NCBI GenBank assembly: GCA_040877415.1
Contig: JBBDNV010000198.1
Location: 1-48,673 of the forward strand
Direction: 5' to 3'
Source of the DNA: JBBDNV01 sp040877415
Lineage (GTDB): Bacteria; Planctomycetota; Planctomycetia; Pirellulales; PALSA-1355
DNA: 48,673 nt
The translations under genes and the position numbers were made by a program. Below the pieces are notes generated by a model. The model was given only the letters and a program-made list of their open reading frames with translations, had not been told where the DNA came from and did no database searches. Below, piece by piece: positions 15,558 through 22,851 of the stretch; the stretch's first letter is position 1; each line of letters begins with the position of its first letter.

Positions 15558-16942
15558 ACGCCAATCACGACGAGCTGGTTCAGTTAGACGAAATGCTGGC
15601 GCGCAGTTATGAGCCGGTGCGCGAGCCCGTAGCCGGCCAGCGCGAAGCGATCCTGGCGGCCCTTTCGCTGGCACAGCCGGCCGATCGCGCGCGCCCGCGG
15701 CGAGCTTGGAACGGGCCGCTCCCGTGGCTTGCCACCGCGGCTTGCCTCGCCGTGGCGGCCGCCGCCGTGGCGTTGCTGGTGCCTTCCTCGGCCCGGCTCG
15801 TTTACGGAATTGAAGCCGTGCCCAAGCGGCTCGCCGAGGTGACAACGATCCGCCAGCGCGGCTACCGGATGATTTATCCCCGTGAAGAAGCCAATGGCCC
15901 GCCGATTCGGGTGCCGATCGAATACCTGGTCAAGCGGCCCGACAAGTTTCGCCTGACGACGTACGGAGTCTCCTATCCATCGGACGCACTGATGATCGTC
16001 AATCGCGGGATCATCGTCTGCGATGGGAGCACCGAGTCGTGGATTTCGGAAACGCACAAAACCTTCGTAACCCGGCCGATCGGCCTGCTCGATGCCTGGA
16101 TCAAGACCGAAACTCACGCCCAGAACCATCTTGCCGAGCTGCTCGGTCCGCCCGAAGTGCCGTACAAGAAAATCGGCACTGAAACGATTGGCGGGCGCGA
16201 GTGCGACGTTTACGAAGGGCGATTTGGCAGCCGCAGCGCGTTCCAGGATGCGTTTATCTCGAAGCTGTGGCTCGACCCGGCGACCGGATATCCCGTGCGC
16301 TCGACTCAGGACGAGGTGCTGCCCGACGGCTCGACGCGGCGGGTGCGGGAGCTCGAAGAGATCGCCGTCGACGTTTCGCTCGACGACAAGCTGTTTCAGA
16401 TGTCGGCGCCCGAAGATTATCAAACGACTACCGTGGCTGCCCTCGGCGACGCCACGGCGCTTGATTCGCAATACACTTCCGCGGGCTACGGCGGCGACAA
16501 AAAGCTCGAGTTCTGGCACGCGCTGCGCATCACCGACAACGCGGCGCTGGTGGTCTGGCGGCGCAGCAAGCCGGAGGAAAAAGACGACGGCACGAGCGAC
16601 TGGCTGGCCGGCGTCACGTTCAGCCTGTTGGGCGACGATCGCAAGCGCCCCGTGCAGCACGACTGGCTGTACCAATCCCGCTCGCCGGACGTGTGGAACT
16701 GGTCGCTCGTGGCGGTGGCCGACGGCCCATTGCCGGATCGCGGCGGAGTTTGTCTCGAACTGAAAACCAAGCCACTTGTTTCACGTATGGAGGTGATTCC
16801 GCTGCGATTCCCCGAGCGAGGCCTGGAGCGCATCATCGAGGCGGCCGCGCGCGCCACGTTGCCCGACGACGGCCCGCGGTTAAAGCTCGAGCACCTGCGG
16901 GCGCTGGCCGGCCAGTTGCTGCGGAACCGCCCGAACCCATAA
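15554..16942 (+). CDS. Single-span membrane protein coupled to ECF sigma factor, possible anti-sigma or LolA/RseB-like sensor
   Basis: 462 residues. The ATG at 15554 overlaps the sigma-factor stop by four bases (ATGA), which fixes the start. An N-terminal cytoplasmic part of ~55 residues is followed by one span (LPWLATAACLAVAAAAVALLV, ~56-76). The periplasmic part starts LVYGIEAVPKRLAEVTTIRQRGYRM and contains ETIGGRECDVYEG, LWLDPATGYPVRSTQDE and ELEEIAVDVSLDDKLFQMSAPEDY. These are hallmarks of the LolA/RseB/MucB-like lipoprotein-binding fold. A reasonable reading is that the cytoplasmic part binds the sigma factor and the outer fold senses envelope lipids or lipoproteins. No zinc-type HxxxCxxC anti-sigma motif is visible, so the anti-sigma role rests on coupling and topology. 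Confidence 0.7.
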   Translation: MNANHDELVQLDEMLARSYEPVREPVAGQREAILAALSLAQPADRARPRRAWNGPLPWLATAACLAVAAAAVALLVPSSARLVYGIEAVPKRLAEVTTIRQRGYRMIYPREEANGPPIRVPIEYLVKRPDKFRLTTYGVSYPSDALMIVNRGIIVCDGSTESWISETHKTFVTRPIGLLDAWIKTETHAQNHLAELLGPPEVPYKKIGTETIGGRECDVYEGRFGSRSAFQDAFISKLWLDPATGYPVRSTQDEVLPDGSTRRVRELEEIAVDVSLDDKLFQMSAPEDYQTTTVAALGDATALDSQYTSAGYGGDKKLEFWHALRITDNAALVVWRRSKPEEKDDGTSDWLAGVTFSLLGDDRKRPVQHDWLYQSRSPDVWNWSLVAVADGPLPDRGGVCLELKTKPLVSRMEVIPLRFPERGLERIIEAAARATLPDDGPRLKLEHLRALAGQLLRNRPNP

Positions 16943-17056
16943 GTGGAGCCGCCACTCGATCGGATGCCTCCGGAAGGGGCTACTGGCATGACGGCGGTTC
17001 GGCGGCTAACTTAGCGGATGTGAAAATGATCCGCGCCGCTTGAGAAAGGCCCCGCC

Positions 17057-18097
17057 ATGCACGCTCTCCGGTTATCCCCGGCCGTATGGGTTCTCGTCTT
17101 TATACTTCCGCACATTGCTTTGGCCGCCGGTGCCGGCGTGGTGTTCGAAGGCGGCAAAGGGCCCGGCCGCGGAAAGCACGTTGTGCTGGTCAGCGGCGAC
17201 GAAGAGTATCGCTCGGAAGAAGGGCTGCCGCAGTTGGCCAAAATCCTCGCCGAGCGCCACGGCTTCAAGTGCACGGTGCTGTTCGCCATCGACAAGGGCG
17301 ACGGCACGATCAACCCCAACCAGAGCGACAACATTCCCGGTCTCGAAGCGCTCAGCTCGGCCGATCTGTTGATCCTGTTCACGCGGTTTCGCAATCTGCC
17401 CGACGACGAGATGCGGCACGTCGTCGACTACGTCGAATCGGGCCGCCCCATCATCGGCATGCGCACCGCGACGCACGCCTTTGCCAACGGCCCGAACAGC
17501 TCATTTGCCCGCTACGGCTGGCAGAACAAACAGTGGGACGGCGGCTTTGGCCGCCAGGTGCTCGGCGAAACCTGGATCAATCACCACGGCCATCACGGCC
17601 AACAAAGCACGCGCGGAGTCATCGCGCCCGGCCGGAAAGTTCATCCGATTCTGCGCGGCATCGGCGACGGCGACATCTGGGGACCGACCGACGTCTACGC
17701 CGTGCGGCTGCCGCTGGGGGGTGACAGTCAGCCGCTGGTTTTGGGACAAGTTCTCTCCGGAATGCAGCCCGACGACAGTCCCGTCGCCGGCAAACAGAAC
17801 GACCCTATGATGCCCATCGCCTGGACGAAAACCTATACCACGCCCTCGGGCAAGACCGCCCGCACCTTCACGACCACCATGGGCGCCTCACAGGATCTAT
17901 CGAGCGAGGGCTTGCGCCGTCTACTCGTGAACGCCAGCTATTGGGCGCTGGCGATGGAAGATAAAATCCCCGAAAAGTCGAACGTCGACGTCATCGGCCA
18001 ATACCATCCGACCCCGTTCGGCCACAACGCGTACACCAAGGGTTTGAAGCCGTCGGACCACCGTTTAGCCCCAGGCCCATCGGGCCGGGGCACCTAA
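17057..18097 (+). CDS. Exported ThuA-domain protein
   Basis: 346 residues with a signal peptide (PAVWVLVFILPHIALAAGA, ~9-27). The ThuA-like glutamine-amidotransferase fold starts at GKHVVLVSGDEEYRSEEGLPQLAKIL, then LILFTRFRNLPDDEMRHVVDYVESGRPIIGMRTATHAF. A His-rich WINHHGHHGQQSTRG and HPILRGIGDGDIWGPTDVY complete the domain. The usual amidotransferase Cys is absent, as in other ThuA proteins. In planctomycetes these domains occur in sugar-degradation or 3-keto-glycoside contexts, but the true reaction is unknown. AAAGG lies 7-8 bp before the ATG. The next gene, a Tat metallophosphoesterase, starts 21 bp after the stop, so they are probably one operon. Confidence 0.8.
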   Translation: MHALRLSPAVWVLVFILPHIALAAGAGVVFEGGKGPGRGKHVVLVSGDEEYRSEEGLPQLAKILAERHGFKCTVLFAIDKGDGTINPNQSDNIPGLEALSSADLLILFTRFRNLPDDEMRHVVDYVESGRPIIGMRTATHAFANGPNSSFARYGWQNKQWDGGFGRQVLGETWINHHGHHGQQSTRGVIAPGRKVHPILRGIGDGDIWGPTDVYAVRLPLGGDSQPLVLGQVLSGMQPDDSPVAGKQNDPMMPIAWTKTYTTPSGKTARTFTTTMGASQDLSSEGLRRLLVNASYWALAMEDKIPEKSNVDVIGQYHPTPFGHNAYTKGLKPSDHRLAPGPSGRGT

Positions 18098-18118
18098 CGC
18101 CCAACCCCCAATCAAACC

Positions 18119-19192
18119 ATGTCAAAAATTTCCCGCCGCAAGGTTCTGAAAGCAGGTGCCGCGTTGAGCATGTCACGAGCGCTATTGGCCATGTGCGGTT
18201 CGACGGTCAAGGCGGCCGACGAGCCGTATGCCGACGCAAAACTCGCCGACGGCGAGCCCCCCCAGCCCAAGAAGGGGGCGTTTACCGTTGTTGTGCTCCC
18301 CGACACGCAGAACTACAGCGAAAAATATCCGGACACCTACCTGGCGCAAACGAGCTGGATCGTGGAAAACCGCAAAGGCCGCAACATCGCCTGCGTTTTG
18401 CACTTGGGCGACTTCACCAACAACAACACGCCCGAGGAATGGGAAAACGCCGGCCGGGCGATGCGGGTCCTCGACGGCAAGCTCCCCTACTTCCTGGTTC
18501 CCGGCAACCACGACTACAGCGCGGGGGGCACGTGCCAGGATCGCACCACGCGGCTAAACGACTATTTCCCGGTCGGGCAATTCGAAGGCGGGCCCACGTT
18601 CGGCGGCGTCTACGACAAGGAGCCCGATCGCCTGGAAAACAGTTTTCATCGGTTCTCGGCCGGCGGGCGCGATTTCCTGGTGTTAGCGCTCGAGTTCGGT
18701 CCGCGCCGCGACGTCGTGCGCTGGGCGGGCGAAGTCGTGGCCCGCCACATGGACCGCGCGGCGATTCTCGTCACGCACGCCTACGTGTACTTCGACGACA
18801 CCCGCTACGACTGGAAAAAATTCGGCGACAAGCAGAGGTGGAATCCCCACGGCTACGCGATTGCGCAGGCCACGGGCGACGACGTGGCCGACGGCGAAGA
18901 ACTGTGGAATGCACTTGTCAGCCGTCACGAAAACTTTGTCCTGACCCTCAACGGCCACGTCCTTCGCGACGGTCTCGGCCGCACGGTGACCGCCACACCC
19001 GGCGGCCGCGACGTCCACCAGGTGCTCGTCAACTTCCAGATGAAGCCCAAAGGCGGCGACGGCTGGCTCCGCCTGTTGGAATTCCGCCCCGACGGAAAAA
19101 CGGTCCAAGTCTACGACTACTCGCCGACCCGCAACCAGCGCAACGAGTCGCCCGACAATCAGTTCGCGATCGAGTTGGCGAGTATCGCGTGA
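18119..19192 (+). CDS. Tat-exported metallophosphoesterase
   Basis: 357 residues. SRRKVLKAGAALSMSRALLAMCG is a twin-arginine signal. The calcineurin-like fold is visible in order: VVVLPDTQNYSEKYP (first metal-binding Asp; Gln-Asn as in the PDTQ subgroup), CVLHLGDFTNNN (GD motif), FLVPGNHDYSAGG (GNHD motif), ILVTHAYVYFDDTRYDW (second-strand His) and LTLNGHVLRDG (GH motif). The full set of metal ligands appears present. The enzyme should hydrolyse a phosphomonoester or diester outside the cytoplasm; substrate unknown. The PDTQNY form is common in planctomycete and Bacteroidetes secreted phosphoesterases. It lies 21 bp after the ThuA gene and ends 10 bp from the convergent minus-strand small gene. 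Confidence 0.85.
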   Translation: MSKISRRKVLKAGAALSMSRALLAMCGSTVKAADEPYADAKLADGEPPQPKKGAFTVVVLPDTQNYSEKYPDTYLAQTSWIVENRKGRNIACVLHLGDFTNNNTPEEWENAGRAMRVLDGKLPYFLVPGNHDYSAGGTCQDRTTRLNDYFPVGQFEGGPTFGGVYDKEPDRLENSFHRFSAGGRDFLVLALEFGPRRDVVRWAGEVVARHMDRAAILVTHAYVYFDDTRYDWKKFGDKQRWNPHGYAIAQATGDDVADGEELWNALVSRHENFVLTLNGHVLRDGLGRTVTATPGGRDVHQVLVNFQMKPKGGDGWLRLLEFRPDGKTVQVYDYSPTRNQRNESPDNQFAIELASIA

Positions 19193-19202
19193 GTCGGCCG
19201 AT

Positions 19203-19556
19203 TCAGCCATCTGGAGACCGTGGTTCAGGGACACTTTGACGAGCCGCTCCTGGCTTGCTGGGATTGATGGGCTGGCGAGCGCCTCCAGGCCTATCTGGAT
19301 TAATGACCGGTGGCGAGGTGGGCGCCGGTGGCATAGGCGCGGCATCTTCAGCAGGCGCCGCCGCCGGTTCCGCAGCAGACGCTCCACCTCGTTCGACGCT
19401 GCGTGAGCATTTCCTGGGTTGGCAGTATCGGTGCCTCAACCGAACAAAACAACGGGTTCGAAACCAGCCGGCTGGGCAGCGGCCAAACGCTTGTGCTTGA
19501 TTTGCGTCCACGGCAACAACGACGAACAAGGTTAAAATGCAGCAAAGTTTTCTCAT
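19203..19556 (-). CDS. Small exported cationic Cys-rich protein with C-terminal INPxKPGGA repeats
   Basis: 117 residues. The start at 19556 is chosen because it yields a clean signal peptide (KLCCILTLFVVVAVDANQAQA) and has GGGAG 9 bp upstream. The mature protein opens with a strongly basic stretch holding four cysteines (C-x7-C-x8-C-x4-C) and about ten Arg/Lys in 30 residues. A Pro/Ala linker follows, then two tandem copies of a motif: INPDRPGGARQP and INPSKPGAARQS. The lipoprotein at 21317 ends in the same motif (INPQKPGGAK). It follows the CHASE2 gene on the same strand after 131 bp and could be in its operon. I recognise no family. Two disulfides and an antimicrobial-like or ligand role are possible but unproven. 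Confidence 0.65.
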   Translation of the reverse strand: MRKLCCILTLFVVVAVDANQAQAFGRCPAGWFRTRCFVRLRHRYCQPRKCSRSVERGGASAAEPAAAPAEDAAPMPPAPTSPPVINPDRPGGARQPINPSKPGAARQSVPEPRSPDG

Positions 19557-19687
19557 CGAACGCGCTCCCGAGTACTGGATCACGTTTGCCAAATTTGACG
19601 AGGGAATCAGTGCATTTCCCGCCGTCAACTGTCGCGCGGCGGGCATGCGCGTCCTTGCTATTGCAATAGGAGAAAAAGCGTACGGTT

Positions 19688-21064
19688 TCAGCGTCGAGGA
19701 AGAAAGATTCGTTCGAACGCAATGTGACCGAGCAACAGCAGATCGACGATCACCATGTCACAATAGATGCCAAATTGTTGCAGGATCAGATAGCTCAAAA
19801 TCAGCGGGATAAGGATAATCAGCGCGACGACGATGATTTTTCGCGGCATCTTCATTGGCCATACAAGTGCCCACGCCAACAAAAAGCCGAACGTCCATTC
19901 AAATATCTCGCTTCCCAGCAGCCGGAATGATCGCCCACTCAGGAATGCCTGTATGTAATTCGCGTGAACCAGCACACCGGGAAGCTCGCCGACGGGCGTG
20001 CGGTAACTGTCGATTAGCGGCCCCACCTTGTATCCCGCGCTATGCCAGTCCGCGCCAATGATAACGATCTTATGCCGCATCTTCTGCTTCAATTTGCGAG
20101 CCGTTTCTCCGCTGGCGCCAAGGACTTGCTTGGCGGTCACTTCGTGGTTCGGGTCGCGAAGGATAAAGCTGCAGAACCGCGTTTCGCGCAAGTCCTGATC
20201 TTTGAGTGCGTCGCCGTTGTAGAGCTGAACCGCTGCGATCGAAAACGATACAATGGGTGGGCCGTTCTTGATCGGCAATTCGGGCGGAAGCGTGCGGACA
20301 TCATCGGCGAGTTGAATATAACCACGATTCACGTCCGCGTCATTTGGAAATTCGAAACCGTCATAATCATTCGCGGTCGTTACATACTCTTCGCCCTCAC
20401 GAGCGATCATCGTTGGCAGAACGATTGCACAGTCCGGTGCCACCTTCCGCAGTTTCTGCAGGAGCACCAGCATGTCCTCGGCCCATGCAGGATCCTCGGC
20501 CAACCTAATCTGCTTGTCCCCATCCTGCACCGCAACAGTCGTCTTGCCGGTCGGATCCGTTGCCAGAAAATTGAAATCGAGCGCGATTACCGCCGGATCG
20601 AACTCGACAAGCTTGTTGACAAGTTCAGCCAAATAGCGCCGGTTAATCGGAGCGCCTGGGCTCGGCACGCCGTGATAATACGAATCGTCGTCGATCGCAA
20701 CGACAACCACGTCGCGCCAACCCATTTTTAGGGGCCATGGGTGCTGCACGAGCCGGTACATCGCATATCGCAAGTCGTAGATGATTTCGTATCTTTCGAG
20801 CCAACGGCCAATCTTCGGACCAAAGGCGATTAGCAGGAGCGCAAAGATCCAATGAAACCAGTGGTGGACGAACACTTGCACAAAATGCGTCCATGTCCAG
20901 TGCGTCCACGCGGCGAGGGAAGCAGTAACGCGTTGCTTGCAATGAGACCAGCGAGGGACAATTCTGTTCACAAGATAAGTCCATGCGCTTTGCGCCCTTG
21001 AGGCGATTGAAGCCGTGAGGAGTTGCTTCCAGCTAGTCGGCGGGTCGGGCTGTCGCTTTGACAT
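19688..21064 (-). CDS. Stand-alone CHASE2-domain membrane protein
   Basis: 458 residues. One N-terminal span (VHHWFHWIFALLLIAFGPKIG, ~66-86) precedes a ~250-residue extracytoplasmic CHASE2 domain: DVVVVAIDDDSYYHGVPSPGAPINRRYLAELVNKL, FDPAVIALDFNF, IVLPTM, FCSFILRD, HKIVIIGADWHS and TPVGELPGVLVHANYIQAFLSG, all typical CHASE2 landmarks. Three short C-terminal spans follow (LGSEIFEWTFGFLLAWALVW; IIVVALIILIPLILSYLIL; IVDLLLLGHIAFERI). In known CHASE2 proteins these spans lead into a kinase, cyclase or other output domain; here the protein stops at IFLPRR. So it either signals through another protein or has another role. The two small exported proteins on either side are the obvious candidates for partners. 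The N-terminal 65 residues are basic and His/Trp-rich. Confidence 0.85.
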   Translation of the reverse strand: MSKRQPDPPTSWKQLLTASIASRAQSAWTYLVNRIVPRWSHCKQRVTASLAAWTHWTWTHFVQVFVHHWFHWIFALLLIAFGPKIGRWLERYEIIYDLRYAMYRLVQHPWPLKMGWRDVVVVAIDDDSYYHGVPSPGAPINRRYLAELVNKLVEFDPAVIALDFNFLATDPTGKTTVAVQDGDKQIRLAEDPAWAEDMLVLLQKLRKVAPDCAIVLPTMIAREGEEYVTTANDYDGFEFPNDADVNRGYIQLADDVRTLPPELPIKNGPPIVSFSIAAVQLYNGDALKDQDLRETRFCSFILRDPNHEVTAKQVLGASGETARKLKQKMRHKIVIIGADWHSAGYKVGPLIDSYRTPVGELPGVLVHANYIQAFLSGRSFRLLGSEIFEWTFGFLLAWALVWPMKMPRKIIVVALIILIPLILSYLILQQFGIYCDMVIVDLLLLGHIAFERIFLPRR

Positions 21065-21136
21065 GCTTTCAGCTCAAACATGCGTCGCTGCCGCTTGGGG
21101 GCGGTCACTACTTCGTAGCCGGAGCGACTTGGAATG

Positions 21137-21180
21137 CCCCTTTGAGGGGATATATACCACCAACACATGTGGTACAATAT
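21137..21180. promoter_or_regulatory. Candidate shared divergent promoter with inverted repeat
   Basis: The 250-bp gap between the CHASE2 and lipoprotein starts has a short AT-rich centre. TACCAC (21155-21160) and GTGGTA (21169-21174) form a perfect 6-bp inverted repeat. On the plus strand TACAAT at 21173-21178 is preceded by TGG, an extended -10. On the minus strand TTGTAC and TATATC are 17 bp apart across the same repeat. One regulator could therefore control both directions. Confidence 0.35.
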
Positions 21181-21316
21181 GGCAACGGATGGATGCTGTC
21201 AAGCATTTGCGATGGGTTCGGGCATGGCAGTCGGAACCACGTGCAAAGCGTCGTATCGGATTCGGATTTCTGCTTCCTCAGGGCCAGTTGTGCCAAAAGG
21301 CATTGGGAGTACAGCC

Positions 21317-21529
21317 ATGATGCGCATTATTGTTTCGATAAGTTTGATCGGATTGCTGATCGGCTGTTCGCCGGATCGAAAAAACAGCGCCCCGGCACCT
21401 CCGTCGGTGGAGGCCACTGAAGCAGCGACCGGCGGAGAGTCAAAGGTCGGTGGAAAGAAATCCAACGAAGAGCCCGCAGGCGGCATCAACCCCCAAAAAC
21501 CAGGTGGGGCTAAAAGCGAAGTCAAATGA
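21317..21529 (+). CDS. Small lipoprotein ending in the INPxKPGGA motif
   Basis: 70 residues. MMRIIVSISLIGLLIGC is a lipoprotein signal with a good lipobox (LIGC, Cys17), so the mature peptide is only about 54 residues, N-acylated and membrane-bound. GGGAG lies 6 bp before the ATG at 21317; a second ATG three bases later is equally possible. The mature part is polar and low in complexity (Ala, Pro, Glu, Gly, Lys) and ends GGINPQKPGGAKSEVK, the same motif that occurs twice in the exported protein at 19203. It is transcribed divergently from the CHASE2 gene across a likely shared promoter. No family recognised; the motif and position suggest the three genes form one functional unit. Confidence 0.65.
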   Translation: MMRIIVSISLIGLLIGCSPDRKNSAPAPPSVEATEAATGGESKVGGKKSNEEPAGGINPQKPGGAKSEVK

Positions 21530-21584
21530 TCGGAATGTTTGACCAGCGCTGCAAAGTATTGGCATCACACCTCGAAGACCTGTA

Positions 21585-22844
21585 TCATTCGTTCGAGCGA
21601 GCAAACACGTCCTCCGTGTGCACGTGCTCGGGGCGGAAGCCGATGCCGATGATGTAGGCGGGAATGCGCCGCGCGAGCGGAATCTTCAGGAGCAACCGCA
21701 GGTACCACGGCAGCGACGTCGGACGGTCGCTGGTGACGACGCGATCGATCACGTTGCGATGGATGAACAGTTGCAAACGCTGGGTCATGCGCGTGGGAAA
21801 CTCGCGGCGGCGCTCGACCCTGTGCAAGTCGTCGTCGCTGACGCGCCGGTCGCGCAAAGGACCTGCCAAGATGTTCGCCGCGGCCACCGCGTCCTGAATC
21901 GCCAGGTTGATGCCCACTCCGCCCACCGGGGACATCGCGTGCGCCGCGTCGCCAATGCACAGCAAGCCCGGCCGATGCCAAACGCGCAATCGGTCCACCA
22001 GCACGGTTAGCAGCCTGATCTGGCGCCAATCGTTGAGCTCTTGCAGCCGTCCGCGCAAAAACGGCGCGATGCGGGCGATGTTGTCGTGCAAGGCCGCCAG
22101 TCCCGCCGCGCGGATCTTGTCAAAGCCGCCCTTGCGAATCACGTAGCCGCACTGCCAGTAATCGCCGCGATCGATCATCACGAACACGGTCCCGCGATTG
22201 AAGCGGCCGACGAACTGCTCGGGATCGCCCGGCCGGCGCGAGATGCGCATCCACATAACGTCGATCGGGGCGCCCAAATCCTCGACCGGCAGGCCGGCCT
22301 GCTGGCGAACGGTCGAGTGGCGTCCGTCGCAGCCCACGGTCAAATCGGCCCGAACTTCCAGCGGCCCCTTGGGCGTACTCGCCCGCACGCCCACGACGCG
22401 GCCGTTTTGCTCGACGAGCCCCGTCACTTCGGCCCGCATGTGCAACTGAAACGTCGGATAGCGCCGGGCCTTCAGGGCGACGAAATCCAAAAAGTCCCAC
22501 TGGGGCATGAACGCGATGAACTTCGAGCGCGTCGGCAGTCGCGATAAATCGGCGACGAGTAATTCCTCGTCGCCGATCACGCCGCGGATTCGCTGGGCCT
22601 GCTGGTGCGGGCGTTTGAGAAACTCATCCAGCATGCCCAGCTCGTGGAGCAACTCCAACGTCGAGGGGTGAATCGTGTCGCCGCGAAAATCGCGCAAAAA
22701 GTCGGCGTGCTTTTCCAGCACCGCCACTTCGACGCCCGAGCGGGCCAAGAGCAGCCCCAGCATCATGCCCGCCGGTCCGCCCCCGACGATCGCCGAGCGA
22801 ACCTGTATGACGCTTCCTGCGTGTATCTGGTTGTCAGCCATCAC
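21585..22844 (-). CDS. FAD-dependent monooxygenase (PHBH/UbiH type)
   Basis: 419 residues. AIVGGGPAGMMLGLLLARSGVEVAVLEKH (~18-46) is the dinucleotide-binding motif with the terminal acidic residue. GDTIHPSTLELLHELGMLDEFL follows. VGCDGRHSTVRQQAGLP is the DG motif of class A flavoprotein hydroxylases, and GLLCIGDAAHAMSPVGGVGINLAIQDAV is the second FAD-binding GD motif. Such enzymes hydroxylate aromatic or quinone-like substrates with NAD(P)H and oxygen. The start lies 7 bp from the stop of the large NHL-repeat gene, so it is the last gene of that minus-strand operon. The substrate is unknown: ubiquinone-type, polyketide or aromatic acid substrates are all possible. The C-terminal 40 residues include a hydrophobic stretch (LPWYLRLLLKIPLARRIPAYIIGIGF) that may touch the membrane. 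Confidence 0.85.
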   Translation of the reverse strand: MMADNQIHAGSVIQVRSAIVGGGPAGMMLGLLLARSGVEVAVLEKHADFLRDFRGDTIHPSTLELLHELGMLDEFLKRPHQQAQRIRGVIGDEELLVADLSRLPTRSKFIAFMPQWDFLDFVALKARRYPTFQLHMRAEVTGLVEQNGRVVGVRASTPKGPLEVRADLTVGCDGRHSTVRQQAGLPVEDLGAPIDVMWMRISRRPGDPEQFVGRFNRGTVFVMIDRGDYWQCGYVIRKGGFDKIRAAGLAALHDNIARIAPFLRGRLQELNDWRQIRLLTVLVDRLRVWHRPGLLCIGDAAHAMSPVGGVGINLAIQDAVAAANILAGPLRDRRVSDDDLHRVERRREFPTRMTQRLQLFIHRNVIDRVVTSDRPTSLPWYLRLLLKIPLARRIPAYIIGIGFRPEHVHTEDVFARSNE

Positions 22845-22851
22845 CTGTTCG

